NCBI GenBank assembly: GCA_937127245.1 | Contig: CAKZLU010000032.1 | Location: 62,001-126,000, forward strand | Reading direction: 5' to 3' | From: an uncultured Actinomycetes bacterium | GTDB taxonomy: Bacteria > Actinomycetota > Geothermincolia > Fen-727 > JACVIW01 | Length of the DNA: 64,000 nucleotides | In this document: positions 19,182 to 28,552 of the stretch, piece after piece | Numbering within the stretch: position 1 is the first letter of the stretch | How the letters are laid out: each line of letters starts with the position of its first letter | Made by a program: the position numbers and the translations under genes | The notes under the pieces: model-generated | What the model was told of the DNA's origin: nothing | The model's input: only the letters and a program-made list of their open reading frames with translations | The model's database searches: none

Positions 19182-19593
19182 TGAATTTGAGCTCAAATCC
19201 GAACGAAAGAATCCCTCATCGTCCAAGCCCACATCAGGGGCATGATTTACCATCGAAAATTAAGACGCGCAGGAGCGCGCTACAATGCATGTAAAGAAGA
19301 AATTCATATCTTTTTGTTGTTGGACCAGGATGACTTGAGAAAACATTGACAAACTCCCAAATCAATCCCTGACGCTTTTGAAATTTGATTCAACTTGTGC
19401 GCGTTTCGCATGCGCCGCCGGAAAAAATATGGCCACCGGGGATTGTGTGAAAGACTCAATCAGTTAAAGAAAATATATTCGCTTAATGATAATATTTTAA
19501 AGTTAAGATTTCTTGGGGTTTAAATTTATGCCGGCGTTATCGTGCTGAGTTAAGAAAGGGACGGCGCGGTTTTTGCTATGGCGGGAGGCGGCC

Positions 19594-21165
19594 ATGGGAT
19601 TCGAAAGACATTTTACCAGGAAAAATCTCGAGGAGGTTTTCTCTGAAGGTTTCAAGTTGCCGGAAGATTTCCTGTTTGGTGTGGCTAATTCAGGTTTTCA
19701 GGTTGAGGGTGGCTTCAACGGACCAGGAGAGCCGCTCAATAACTGGGCTCAGCTTGAAAGATCGGGAAAGGTTGAAAGGTCCGGAGAGGGTATCCGTTTC
19801 TGGGACGAGTACGAGCAAGACGTGAGGACCGCAAGCGGTATTGGCTTGAATGCTTTTAGAATGGGCATTGAATGGGCGAGGGTCCAGCCCTCGACTCTCA
19901 TGCGCTCCGGCCAAATTCCCCCGTTCGATCGCGAGGCAATCGAACATTACGCTAATATCGCGGCCTGCGTTATGAAAGCAGGAATGGAACCCGTCATAAC
20001 TCTTCATCATTTCACCCATCCAGTTTGGGCGGGAGTTGATTTCTGGCTCGAGGATGAAAAGATGCCTCTTTTCGAGAAGTATGTCGAGACGATTGCGGAA
20101 AGGTTAAATTCAATCCTGATAGAGAAACACAGCCTCCATCCGATAAAGTACTGGATTACTTTGAACGAGCCCAATGCTTTTGCTCTGGGGACGTACCTCG
20201 TGGGGGCAATGCCTCACAAGAAATGGGGAATAAAATGGGCTGGAAGAGCATGGGGGAATATGATCGATGCTCATTCGCGCGCTTATGACATACTTCACGG
20301 GGTTTACCGGGACCACGGTTGGGATGAGCCGCAGGTAAGCTGCAACACTACTCAGCAATCCATTTACTATCTTGAGAAAGTAATGGTTGATCTTCTGAAC
20401 GCGAGAATTAACGGGATTGAGAAAGGTGAATTAAGCGAATACCTAAAAGAGGGCAAAAAAAAGTGGGATGAGGAAATCTCAAAATGTGAGCATGCGCGAA
20501 AGGCGCCTGTGCTGACCGTTTTCATGGAGAAGGTTCTTGAGAAGGGAACGGAGTTCTTCTTCGACCTTTCCGATTTCGAGAACGGCATAAAAGCCGTATA
20601 TTCGTCTCCGGAGCCGAAGAAACTCGACTTTCTCTCCGTTGATTTCTACGACCCGTTCTTCAGAAACGCCGTGAGATTGCCCTCTATTGAGGACATCAAA
20701 GAGAGACGCGCGAACCTCCATGCGGAGCATTGGCAGTGGGTTCTCAACCCAAAGGCGCTTTACCACTTCTTGAAGGCGGAATGCATAAACTCGAAAGACC
20801 TTCCAATAATGATTCTCGAAAACGGGATGGCTTATAAGGTTCGCGACGGCAAAGTTTCGGCAAGGGAGGACGGGGCGACAAGAGATAAGTTTCTTCAGTC
20901 CTTTATATTCGAGGCCATGAGGGCGCTGAAAGATGGAGTGCCTCTTAAAGGATATTTCTACTGGACTTTAACGGATAATTATGAATGGGGCTCTTACGAG
21001 CCGCGGTTCGGTTTGTACACTGTTGACAGGTCCAGAGGGGTGGTCCGCAGGTCTGTTGACGCGTGGGGTGTTGATGCTGGCGCAGTGTATTCCGAGATTG
21101 TCCATGCATTGAGGTCCGGCGACAAAAAGCGGATTTTAGAAGTGTTCACCAAGGACTACTGGTAG
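19594..21165 (+). CDS. Glycoside hydrolase family 1 (beta-glucosidase-like)
   Basis: FLFGVANSGFQVEGG N-terminus, ITLNEPNAFALGTYLVGAMPHKKWG (acid/base region), LPIMILENGMAY (nucleophile region), YWTLTDNYEWGSYEPRFGLYTVD. Start chosen at MGFERH preceded by GGGAGGCGG. Confidence 0.93.
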   Translation: MGFERHFTRKNLEEVFSEGFKLPEDFLFGVANSGFQVEGGFNGPGEPLNNWAQLERSGKVERSGEGIRFWDEYEQDVRTASGIGLNAFRMGIEWARVQPSTLMRSGQIPPFDREAIEHYANIAACVMKAGMEPVITLHHFTHPVWAGVDFWLEDEKMPLFEKYVETIAERLNSILIEKHSLHPIKYWITLNEPNAFALGTYLVGAMPHKKWGIKWAGRAWGNMIDAHSRAYDILHGVYRDHGWDEPQVSCNTTQQSIYYLEKVMVDLLNARINGIEKGELSEYLKEGKKKWDEEISKCEHARKAPVLTVFMEKVLEKGTEFFFDLSDFENGIKAVYSSPEPKKLDFLSVDFYDPFFRNAVRLPSIEDIKERRANLHAEHWQWVLNPKALYHFLKAECINSKDLPIMILENGMAYKVRDGKVSAREDGATRDKFLQSFIFEAMRALKDGVPLKGYFYWTLTDNYEWGSYEPRFGLYTVDRSRGVVRRSVDAWGVDAGAVYSEIVHALRSGDKKRILEVFTKDYW

Positions 21166-21188
21166 ATGTTTGTTTAAATGTCATTTGT

Positions 21189-21701
21189 TTGAATGTGGTC
21201 AATTTGGTGGGGGAGATGGACAGGGAAATCTCAGGTCTGCCCGGTGTTACGAACGAGATATTTCGAGAGTTTATAGAAAGAATGATGAGATATTATGTTT
21301 CCGAGGCAAGAGAGGTTATAGCAAAAACATTCAAGGACAAGAATCGTTTCTTCACATATGAGATAAGCGACATTGGCATATCCTTCCAGGCGGGAGTGAC
21401 CGATGATGGTGATTGTATAATCCATTGGAATTCCATGCGTGAATCCGGAATGAAATATGTCGCGGACGCGCTGACATTCGATGATATGATGACCACGAGA
21501 GTCCCGCCGGCTGTAGCTTTCCTGCAAAAGCGAGTAAAGATCCACGGTCCGCTTGGTGACGCCATAAGATTCCTGGCGGTTGTGCCGTACCTTCAGAAGG
21601 CTTACATTAAAGCACGCGGGGAGATCGTCCGCGAATATGGTCTTGGAGAACTGGCATGTAATTATCCCGTCCCAGAAGATTACCTTGAGAGGCTCGGGTG
21701 A
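21189..21701 (+). CDS. Uncharacterised protein, possibly SCP2 sterol-carrier-like
   Basis: 170-aa ORF; the pattern ...FDDMMTTRVPPAVAFLQKRVKIHGPLGDAIRFLAVVPYLQKAY resembles the SCP2 fold's C-terminal half; 4-nt overlap (GTGA) with the next gene. Confidence 0.5.
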   Translation: MNVVNLVGEMDREISGLPGVTNEIFREFIERMMRYYVSEAREVIAKTFKDKNRFFTYEISDIGISFQAGVTDDGDCIIHWNSMRESGMKYVADALTFDDMMTTRVPPAVAFLQKRVKIHGPLGDAIRFLAVVPYLQKAYIKARGEIVREYGLGELACNYPVPEDYLERLG

Positions 21702-23149
21702 AAAACAGGAAGAAGGTTCTTCTCACAACCACATTTTCGGAGGGGGAAGGTTTAAGACTTCCCGCCTCTACTAAGATTGAGCAGGTCATATCCCGAAGGG
21801 AGCCTGTCTCATTTACGCCTGGAGACGAGCGGGGTAGCATTGAGGGCACTTTCGATGATACGCGATTTATCCAGAAGTGCGCTGAAGACCCAAATGCCTC
21901 CCGCGGCATTTTTTCCAACGAGCTGACGCGTGATGCGGAAGGTCTGAAGAAGCGGTATCCGAGCGCTTTGGGTTACCTGCCTTATTTTGCCGAACTTCCG
22001 GACATTTCGGATTTCTTTTATGTGCCCACCCCGGCTTTTGGGCTCAGGTTTATCAAAGAGTCCGTGGATTATCCGATTGACGTTTTAGAGTATCCAACCC
22101 GGAAGGAATACAGACTCGCCCTGGAAAGCGGGTATGACATAGTTGGCATATCTTTTATGACCTTCAAAACGTATGAAGCTCTCCTAATGGCGAAGGAAGC
22201 AAAGGAGTGCGGGGTTAAGGAGGTGTGGGGAGGTGGATACGGGGTTGACACGCCCGCGGGACTTGAACGTTATTTCGACAGGCTAATCAGGGGTCACGGC
22301 GAGGAAAAGGTAAGCCTACTGCTCACCGGCAACGCGAGAATGAATAAAAGACATCCCGTATTTATCATGGAAGCCAAGGTAGGATTCTACGAGTTCAAAA
22401 TCGGGTATCTGATTTCGAGTATGGGGTGCAATATGGGTTGCACTTTCTGTCACGCCACCACCTATATGCCTAAGAGGGTAGAGGTTGATATCGCCGAAAT
22501 TGAGAGGGTGCTTGACATATATGTGGAAAACGGGGTGGCAGGAGTTCTTCTCTACGACGACAATTTTTCGGTCAGAAGCGAGCATGCGCGCAGGGTGGTG
22601 GACCTTCTCCACGAAAGGCAGATACCTTTCTGGTTTGAGTGCAGGGCTGATGACATCTTGGGAAAAGTTCACGAACTTGCGGAAAAAGGACTTTTCGGCA
22701 TTTGCATGGGCGTGGAGTCGCTCAGGCAACAGGACCTTGATTCATCGAGGAAAAGGGAGACAACCAAGCAGATATTGTCTTGCATAAATGAGTTGAAGGA
22801 GAACGACATTTGGTTTATGACAACTTATATGCTGGGCTGGGAAGATTACACGCCGGAGAGCATCGAGCGCGATCTGGAGCGCATTTCATCCCTGGGTATT
22901 CCCTATTTCCAGGCGATGATAATAACTCCTTTTCCGGGTACGCTTATCTGGAAAGATTGGCAAGACATCATAACAGACAGGAATTGGTCCCATTATGACC
23001 ATCAGCATCTTGTTTTCAATCATCCTAATTTAACCGCCGAGGAGGCTTCAAAAGCGCTTAACAGGTGCTACGAGATGCTCACGGCTGAGACCGCTATTTC
23101 CACGCTCGATGCCTGGGAAAAGAAGTTCGGTCATAGGATATCCTCTTAG
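21698..23149 (+). CDS. B12-binding-domain radical SAM protein
   Basis: SSMGCNMGCTFCHATTYMPKR (CxxxCxxC), preceded by a B12-binding-like region (GYDIVGISFMTFKTYEALLMAKEAKECGVKEVWGGGYG); ELP3-like MiaB-B12 architecture. Confidence 0.88.
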   Translation: MKNRKKVLLTTTFSEGEGLRLPASTKIEQVISRREPVSFTPGDERGSIEGTFDDTRFIQKCAEDPNASRGIFSNELTRDAEGLKKRYPSALGYLPYFAELPDISDFFYVPTPAFGLRFIKESVDYPIDVLEYPTRKEYRLALESGYDIVGISFMTFKTYEALLMAKEAKECGVKEVWGGGYGVDTPAGLERYFDRLIRGHGEEKVSLLLTGNARMNKRHPVFIMEAKVGFYEFKIGYLISSMGCNMGCTFCHATTYMPKRVEVDIAEIERVLDIYVENGVAGVLLYDDNFSVRSEHARRVVDLLHERQIPFWFECRADDILGKVHELAEKGLFGICMGVESLRQQDLDSSRKRETTKQILSCINELKENDIWFMTTYMLGWEDYTPESIERDLERISSLGIPYFQAMIITPFPGTLIWKDWQDIITDRNWSHYDHQHLVFNHPNLTAEEASKALNRCYEMLTAETAISTLDAWEKKFGHRISS

Positions 23150-23311
23150 GAGGAAACTATTACGTTGGGTTTCCGTCGATTCAACTAAATCCTGATATCT
23201 TAACATCGGCAGGCTCATTAACTGTTTTGGTTGTAATGAATTACGATGGGCGTTTTTCTTGCCGCCTTTCTATACGGGACTTGCGTTTATGTGATTTTGG
23301 GGTGATGTTAT

Positions 23312-24088
23312 ATGGGTCTTGGAGCTGGCAGGCCCATTGAAGGTGATAGCGCACTTCTTTCAGTCGGGGACCTTCCGCACGGGGGCGTCTTGGCGCAGAA
23401 AGGCAACTCCTGCGGCACGTGCTCACTTTCCGCCATAATGAATTTCTTCGGTACGCGAATAACCTTTGATCAAATAGATAAAGAGATCAGAAAGTTCAAT
23501 ATTTATTCCTCGCCCGACCTGCTTGTCTGGTTTGCCCGCAGGAAAGGTTACGCGAGCGCATTCCTCAACCGAACATCACGTGAGGAGCTCACTTATTACC
23601 TCGATATTGGGGTGCCGGTGATATTGTTGGTTGATACTCGCCCTGACGAACCATATAACCCTTTCCATTTCCACTATATAGTGGCGCTATCATACAGGAA
23701 TGCCGAGGATGGTTTTAGATTAGGCATATATAATCCATGGGGAATTCGCGAGGAGATAACGGGAGAAGAGCTTGACAAGATATGGCGTGGGTTGAGGATA
23801 GGTCCATTTGGATGCTGGGATGCCGCCTCAATTCCCGTGGGACCCAGGGGCAGTTTCAAACCTAAGGGGCGCAGACGGGGAGCGCTTGGCATTAATATGA
23901 TCGCTCTTTCCGGCTCGTTTGCGGTCAACGGAGCCACGCGTTTGCTTGAGGACCGAAAGCCCATAAAAGGACTTGCCGAATTTTTCCTCTCCGTCATGCT
24001 CGCCCCCGCAGGTGTTCTTGTATTCGCTTTCGAGCGGATCACAGCATTTTTGCGCAAAGCTTCAAGACCATTTTCAAATCCGAGATGA
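23312..24088 (+). CDS. C39-like/papain-like cysteine peptidase domain protein with C-terminal hydrophobic segment
   Basis: QKGNSCGTCSLSAIMNFFG (Cys), NPFHFHYIVALSY (His), LGIYNPWG (Asn/Asp) in the expected order; C-terminal FFLSVMLAPAGVLVFAFERI. Confidence 0.65.
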   Translation: MGLGAGRPIEGDSALLSVGDLPHGGVLAQKGNSCGTCSLSAIMNFFGTRITFDQIDKEIRKFNIYSSPDLLVWFARRKGYASAFLNRTSREELTYYLDIGVPVILLVDTRPDEPYNPFHFHYIVALSYRNAEDGFRLGIYNPWGIREEITGEELDKIWRGLRIGPFGCWDAASIPVGPRGSFKPKGRRRGALGINMIALSGSFAVNGATRLLEDRKPIKGLAEFFLSVMLAPAGVLVFAFERITAFLRKASRPFSNPR

Positions 24089-24786
24089 AGCGGGGATTGT
24101 TTCAAAAATCACATTCTCACAAACTTGCCTATCACGTTGATTTCATACGTTTCTTGTTCAAGGTTGACATAGTGGAGGTCCCTCTCGCTCTTTTCGCTCC
24201 CGGCTTAAGAAAGAAGATTGCTTCGTTTGCTGGAGGGAAGCCGAAACTCGTTGTGGACCTCTTGTCAGGGATTGGGTCTGCCGCGATCGAGTTTGCGCGC
24301 CGCTGTCCGAGCGCTCGAGTTATCGCGGTCGATCTTGATCCAGGTGTTCTGGATTTTGTGCGGATGAGGGCTCGAAGAGCGGGGGTTTCGAATATTGAAA
24401 TGGTCGTTGCCGACGCGAGGGAGCTACCCTTTCAGGCTGATTTTGCAGATGTCGTAAACATTTCTTTCGGGCTTCATGAGAATAAGAGCCATGATAGAAG
24501 GATGATAATTGGGGAGAGCATGAGGATACTCAAAAGCGGCGGAGTACTGCTTGTGGCTGATTACGGAGAGGGAAAAACTCCCGCGCAAAAAGCAGCGGCG
24601 CGTTTTTTCTTGAAATTCTTTGAGCCAAGCCACGCCAGGGAGGTGCTTACAGGTCAGGTCGAGCGCGAAATTGAGGATGCGGGATTCATCATAGAGGGAT
24701 TATATGGAGACCTTCCTTTATGCAGGCTTGTGCGAGCGGTAAAACCACACTTTCACACGGTCGATCGTGAGAACCGCCGCGGTTGA
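24085..24786 (+). CDS. Class I SAM-dependent methyltransferase
   Basis: VVDLLSGIGSAAIEFARRCPSARVIAVDLDPGVLDF, VVADARELPFQADFADVVNISFGLHE, MRILKSGGVLLVADYGE; ATGA overlap with the upstream gene. Confidence 0.88.
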   Translation: MKRGLFQKSHSHKLAYHVDFIRFLFKVDIVEVPLALFAPGLRKKIASFAGGKPKLVVDLLSGIGSAAIEFARRCPSARVIAVDLDPGVLDFVRMRARRAGVSNIEMVVADARELPFQADFADVVNISFGLHENKSHDRRMIIGESMRILKSGGVLLVADYGEGKTPAQKAAARFFLKFFEPSHAREVLTGQVEREIEDAGFIIEGLYGDLPLCRLVRAVKPHFHTVDRENRRG

Positions 24787-27483
24787 ACAAATCAGGATAA
24801 CCCCCCACATAGAAGCCGAGGGCGCGATTGTGTGGAAGGCTTGCTGCATCGGCGGGATATAGAGCACGGAAATCTGCAGCAGGAGCGATACGATTAGCGC
24901 AAGCAGGAGATAGATGTTTTCCCAGGGAACCGTTCGCAAAAATGAGCGCCTTTCAAATCTCCAGTTAAAGGAGTGCAAGACATCGGAGACGACAATCGTG
25001 GTGAAAAGGACAGTCCTGTGAGCTTCAAGCCCACTGGCAGTATTCCATGAGAAACCGAGAAGATACCTTGTGGCGAGCATAGCGGCGACAGCGCCAATCG
25101 TGAGCGCGCATCCTTGCCAAAGTAGTCTTGCGAGTCTTGAAAGCGAGAGTATGTTCTCATCGGGTGATCGCGGAGGTTCCTCCATGATATGCGGCTCGGG
25201 AGGCTCGAAACCCAGCGCGAGCGCTGGCATGCCGTTAGTCACAAGGTTTATCCAGAGAACCTGCACCGGAAGAAGTGGTAGGGGGTATCCGATGAGCATC
25301 GCTATGAACAATGAAAACACGATTCCGATGTTCGTGGAGAGAAGATAGTAGATGAACTTCTTAAGATTAGCGTATATGATTCTGCCTTCCCTCACGGCGG
25401 CAACAATGGTTGCGAAATTGTCATCTGCAAGTATCATGTCGCTCGCTTCTTTTGCTACTTCGGTTCCCGTGACTCCCATAGCCACGCCTATATCCGCTTT
25501 CTTAAGGGCTGGGGCGTCGTTGACTCCGTCGCCAGTCATCGCCACTATATGATTTTTGGACTTCAAGGCCTCGATGATTTTAACCTTGTGTAGAGGTGAG
25601 ACCCGGGCGTAAACACCAATTTTCTCAACTTTTTTGGCAAGTTCTTGAGCGCTCATTTCCTCCAGCGCGGTTCCATCGATGAATTCGCTTTTCCCGTTGA
25701 GTATTCCCAGTTCCCGTGCTATTGCGACCGCTGTGGCGAGATGGTCCCCCGTAATCATCGCAACTTCTATGTGCGCTTTCCTGCATGTCTGGAGCGCCTC
25801 TTTTGCCTCCGGTCTCGGTGGGTCTATCATGGAGAGAGCCCCGAGGAAGGTCATGTCGCTTTCAAGGCTTATGAATTTGCCTTGTTCTGAAAAATCTGGA
25901 AGATACCTGTATGCTGCCGCGATTGATCTTAAACCTGAGTTTCCCTCCCGCTCGACCGTTTCAAGTATTCTGTTTCTCAATTCCCTGTCGAGGGTAACCA
26001 TATTATCGCCTACCATAGCGGTCGAACACGCCTTGAGCACGCTTTCTGTAGCTCCTTTCGAAAGCATTATTGCTTTACCAAGTGATGAGTTATTCAGGTC
26101 GCGGTGGATGGTTGTCATCATCTTGCGTTCCGAATCAAAGGGGATCTCCGCAATCCTCGGGAATTTCACGTTCACTTCTTCCCTGTTCAGGCCGGCCGCT
26201 TTAGCTGCCTCTACAAGGGCGGTTTCGGTCGGGTCTCCAATCGCGCCTCCGGCGTGGTCTTCTCTGGCGTCGTTGCAAAGGGAGACAGCCATAAGCAGCA
26301 ACTCTTTTTCTTTGGTTGAAAGAGGGCTTTCCGCTATGTAGTCCTTAAACGCGAGACTCTCTCCGTTGGCTGTGATAGCTTTGACAACGGTCATGTGATT
26401 TTCGGTGAGCGTTCCCGTCTTGTCCGAGCAGATGTAACTCGCGCAGCCGAGGGTTTCAACTGCCGGAAGCCTTCTGATTATGGCGTTTCTCTTGGCCATT
26501 GCCTGGGTTCCCATGGCAAGCGTTACGGTAAGCACCGCCGGAAGCCCTTCCGGTATAGCCGCAACCGCGAGGCTTACCGCGAAAAGAAGCATTGCCACGA
26601 ACTTGTTGCCACGTAAAAGCCCCAGAACGAAAACCGCGCAAGCGATAATCAGGCATGCGTAGACGACCCTCTTGCCGAATTCCTTAATACTTACCTGCAG
26701 AGGTGTCAGAGGCTCTTTTGCCTCTTCAAGAATGGATGCAATTTTCCCCAGTTCAGTATATTTTCCTGTCGTGGTAACTACCGCAATCCCCCTGCCGTAG
26801 TCGATGTGCGTTCCCGTGAAGACCATGTTTATCCTGTCTGCCACGGGACAGTCGCCTTCCACGAGCGCGTTGGCGTCCTTGTCTATTGAGGTTGATTCTC
26901 CGGTCAGCCTCGATTCGTTCGTGCGTAGGTTGACGGAGGTTACAAGACGCGCATCGGCTGGGACTATGTCACCCACTTCGAGAACGAGCAGGTCGCCCGG
27001 AACAATCTGCTCAGCCGAAATCACGAACTCTTCGCTTGAGCGAATAACGTTAGCCGTCGGTGCCGCCATTTTCCTGATCTCTCTTAAGGCTTTTTCGGCG
27101 CGTGATTCTTGCGCGTAGCCGAGAACGGCATTGAGGATGACAATCGCCATTATTACGGAGGCGTCCACGTACTCTCTGAGCACGAACCCGCTTAGCACCG
27201 CGGCGGCGAGAAGAACCCAGATTATAAAATCGTTGAACTGTGAGAAAAACAGAAAAATTCGATTTTTTCCCTTACGCTCCTCGATCGTGTTTGATCCGTA
27301 TAACATTAACCTTCTACGGACCTCATCGACCGTCAGCCCATTTTGCGCATCCGTCCTTAGGCGCGAGAGAGCCTCACTGAAATCAAGGGCGTGCCACGGC
27401 GTTCCAGCAATTTCCTCAAGGGTTTGATTTTGAGTGTTATTTTCCTGTTCCGTCATTTCCCGCCTGTCAATCATTCTGCTCAA
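24718..27483 (-). CDS. Cation-translocating P-type ATPase (Ca2+/P2-type)
   Basis: DKTGTLTEN, TGES, PEGLPAVLTVTLAMG, MTGDGVNDAPALKKADIGVAMG, and conserved C-terminal TM region PVQVLWINLVTNGMPALALGFEPPE; actual start may be MTEQENN (27456). Confidence 0.95.
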   Translation of the reverse strand: MSRMIDRREMTEQENNTQNQTLEEIAGTPWHALDFSEALSRLRTDAQNGLTVDEVRRRLMLYGSNTIEERKGKNRIFLFFSQFNDFIIWVLLAAAVLSGFVLREYVDASVIMAIVILNAVLGYAQESRAEKALREIRKMAAPTANVIRSSEEFVISAEQIVPGDLLVLEVGDIVPADARLVTSVNLRTNESRLTGESTSIDKDANALVEGDCPVADRINMVFTGTHIDYGRGIAVVTTTGKYTELGKIASILEEAKEPLTPLQVSIKEFGKRVVYACLIIACAVFVLGLLRGNKFVAMLLFAVSLAVAAIPEGLPAVLTVTLAMGTQAMAKRNAIIRRLPAVETLGCASYICSDKTGTLTENHMTVVKAITANGESLAFKDYIAESPLSTKEKELLLMAVSLCNDAREDHAGGAIGDPTETALVEAAKAAGLNREEVNVKFPRIAEIPFDSERKMMTTIHRDLNNSSLGKAIMLSKGATESVLKACSTAMVGDNMVTLDRELRNRILETVEREGNSGLRSIAAAYRYLPDFSEQGKFISLESDMTFLGALSMIDPPRPEAKEALQTCRKAHIEVAMITGDHLATAVAIARELGILNGKSEFIDGTALEEMSAQELAKKVEKIGVYARVSPLHKVKIIEALKSKNHIVAMTGDGVNDAPALKKADIGVAMGVTGTEVAKEASDMILADDNFATIVAAVREGRIIYANLKKFIYYLLSTNIGIVFSLFIAMLIGYPLPLLPVQVLWINLVTNGMPALALGFEPPEPHIMEEPPRSPDENILSLSRLARLLWQGCALTIGAVAAMLATRYLLGFSWNTASGLEAHRTVLFTTIVVSDVLHSFNWRFERRSFLRTVPWENIYLLLALIVSLLLQISVLYIPPMQQAFHTIAPSASMWGVILICSTAAVLTIDRVKVWFYRSHKPA

Positions 27484-28519
27484 TTTGATTTTTCCGTTTC
27501 CCTGGTGAAACGCGAGCGTAATTTCGCGTTTCGGGTTTCGTTCGGCGTCTTAAAGGGTCATCCCGCTCACAGAGAAGGTTAGATAACTTGACGAATTCTA
27601 ACACACTCAAATCCTCCGCCCTGGCGTCCTCGTTTCCGCATATTTCAAGTAGAGCGTCCCTTATTCTTTTCTGCTCGATGTTAATTTTTGGGTGAGCCGA
27701 AAGCGAGTTCGCAAACTTTTTTCTGCGCTGCTGGAAACCGGCTGAGACGACCAAATCAAACAGCTTTTCATCCTTCGCTTTGGGTGCCAGACGAGTTCTT
27801 CTGATGCCGAAGTCGTACCTCTGAAGGCGAAGTATTGCCGTCTCGACTCTCGGTTTCGGGAAGAAGCAGTTGGATGAGACCGAGGCTATCTTTTCAACTT
27901 TTGAGTAGTAATTTATTTTCACGGTCGCCTGGGAATAATCTTTGCTGCGCGGTTTTGCTATGAACCTTTGTGCGACTTCCCGCTGAACCATAATGGTATA
28001 CTCCGTGATCCAGGGGTGGTCCCTGAGCCATGAAAGGACAAGAGTCGCCGCTATGCCGTAGGGAAGGTTGGAGACCATTTTCGCTCTTTCTGGAATCTCC
28101 GCAAACAATTTTGCCGGCGAGATTTTCAAGGCGTCACCCCGGATAATGTTCACATTCTTCTCTCTTCCGAACTCAGTCTTCAAGAAATTCGAAAGACCAG
28201 GGTCCACTTCGATTGCTATCACGCGGGCGCATTTCTTCGCGAGAACCTGGGTCAAAGCCCCAGCCCCCGCGCCCACTTCGATCACGATGTCGTCGCTTTT
28301 GAGTCCCGCGCTCTTCCCGATAATCTTTAAGACATTGGGGTCTATGAGGAAATTCTGACCAAGCGAGCTTCTTGGTTTTACGCCATATTCTCTCAAGACT
28401 TCTCTTAGATATGAGGGAGACAGCAGCCTCATGCGGTCTTCATTCATCTTGTTTGGGTCTTTCATCCTCTTAAGATTATCTTTTGCGTTTTTAAATCGAG
28501 ACGAAAGGTTTTTGTTCAC
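27467..28519 (-). CDS. rsmA: 16S rRNA (adenine1518-N6/1519-N6)-dimethyltransferase
   Basis: SSLGQNFLIDPNVLKII, VIEVGAGAGALTQVLAKKCARVIAIEVDPGL, KMVSNLPYGIAATLVLSWL (NLPY), MVQREVAQRFIAKPRSKDYSQATV. Confidence 0.93.
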   Translation of the reverse strand: MNKNLSSRFKNAKDNLKRMKDPNKMNEDRMRLLSPSYLREVLREYGVKPRSSLGQNFLIDPNVLKIIGKSAGLKSDDIVIEVGAGAGALTQVLAKKCARVIAIEVDPGLSNFLKTEFGREKNVNIIRGDALKISPAKLFAEIPERAKMVSNLPYGIAATLVLSWLRDHPWITEYTIMVQREVAQRFIAKPRSKDYSQATVKINYYSKVEKIASVSSNCFFPKPRVETAILRLQRYDFGIRRTRLAPKAKDEKLFDLVVSAGFQQRRKKFANSLSAHPKINIEQKRIRDALLEICGNEDARAEDLSVLEFVKLSNLLCERDDPLRRRTKPETRNYARVSPGKRKNQIEQND

Positions 28520-28552
28520 TTTTTCAAAATATGCCGGATAAGCTGGTTTGTC

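Noticed and set aside
23237-23341. 34-aa ORF MNYDGRFSCRLSIRDLRLCDFGVMLYGSWSWQAH as a RiPP precursor upstream of the C39-like peptidase
   Set aside because: No clear leader/core or GG motif, and it overlaps the peptidase start; insufficient evidence.
24718-24786. 69-bp convergent overlap of methyltransferase and P-type ATPase 3' ends as an unusual feature
   Set aside because: Convergent 3' overlaps of this size are not rare in compact bacterial genomes, and both C-termini look natural.
25679-26341. 220-aa plus-strand ORF inside the P-type ATPase region
   Set aside because: Antisense shadow of the ATPase cytoplasmic domain.
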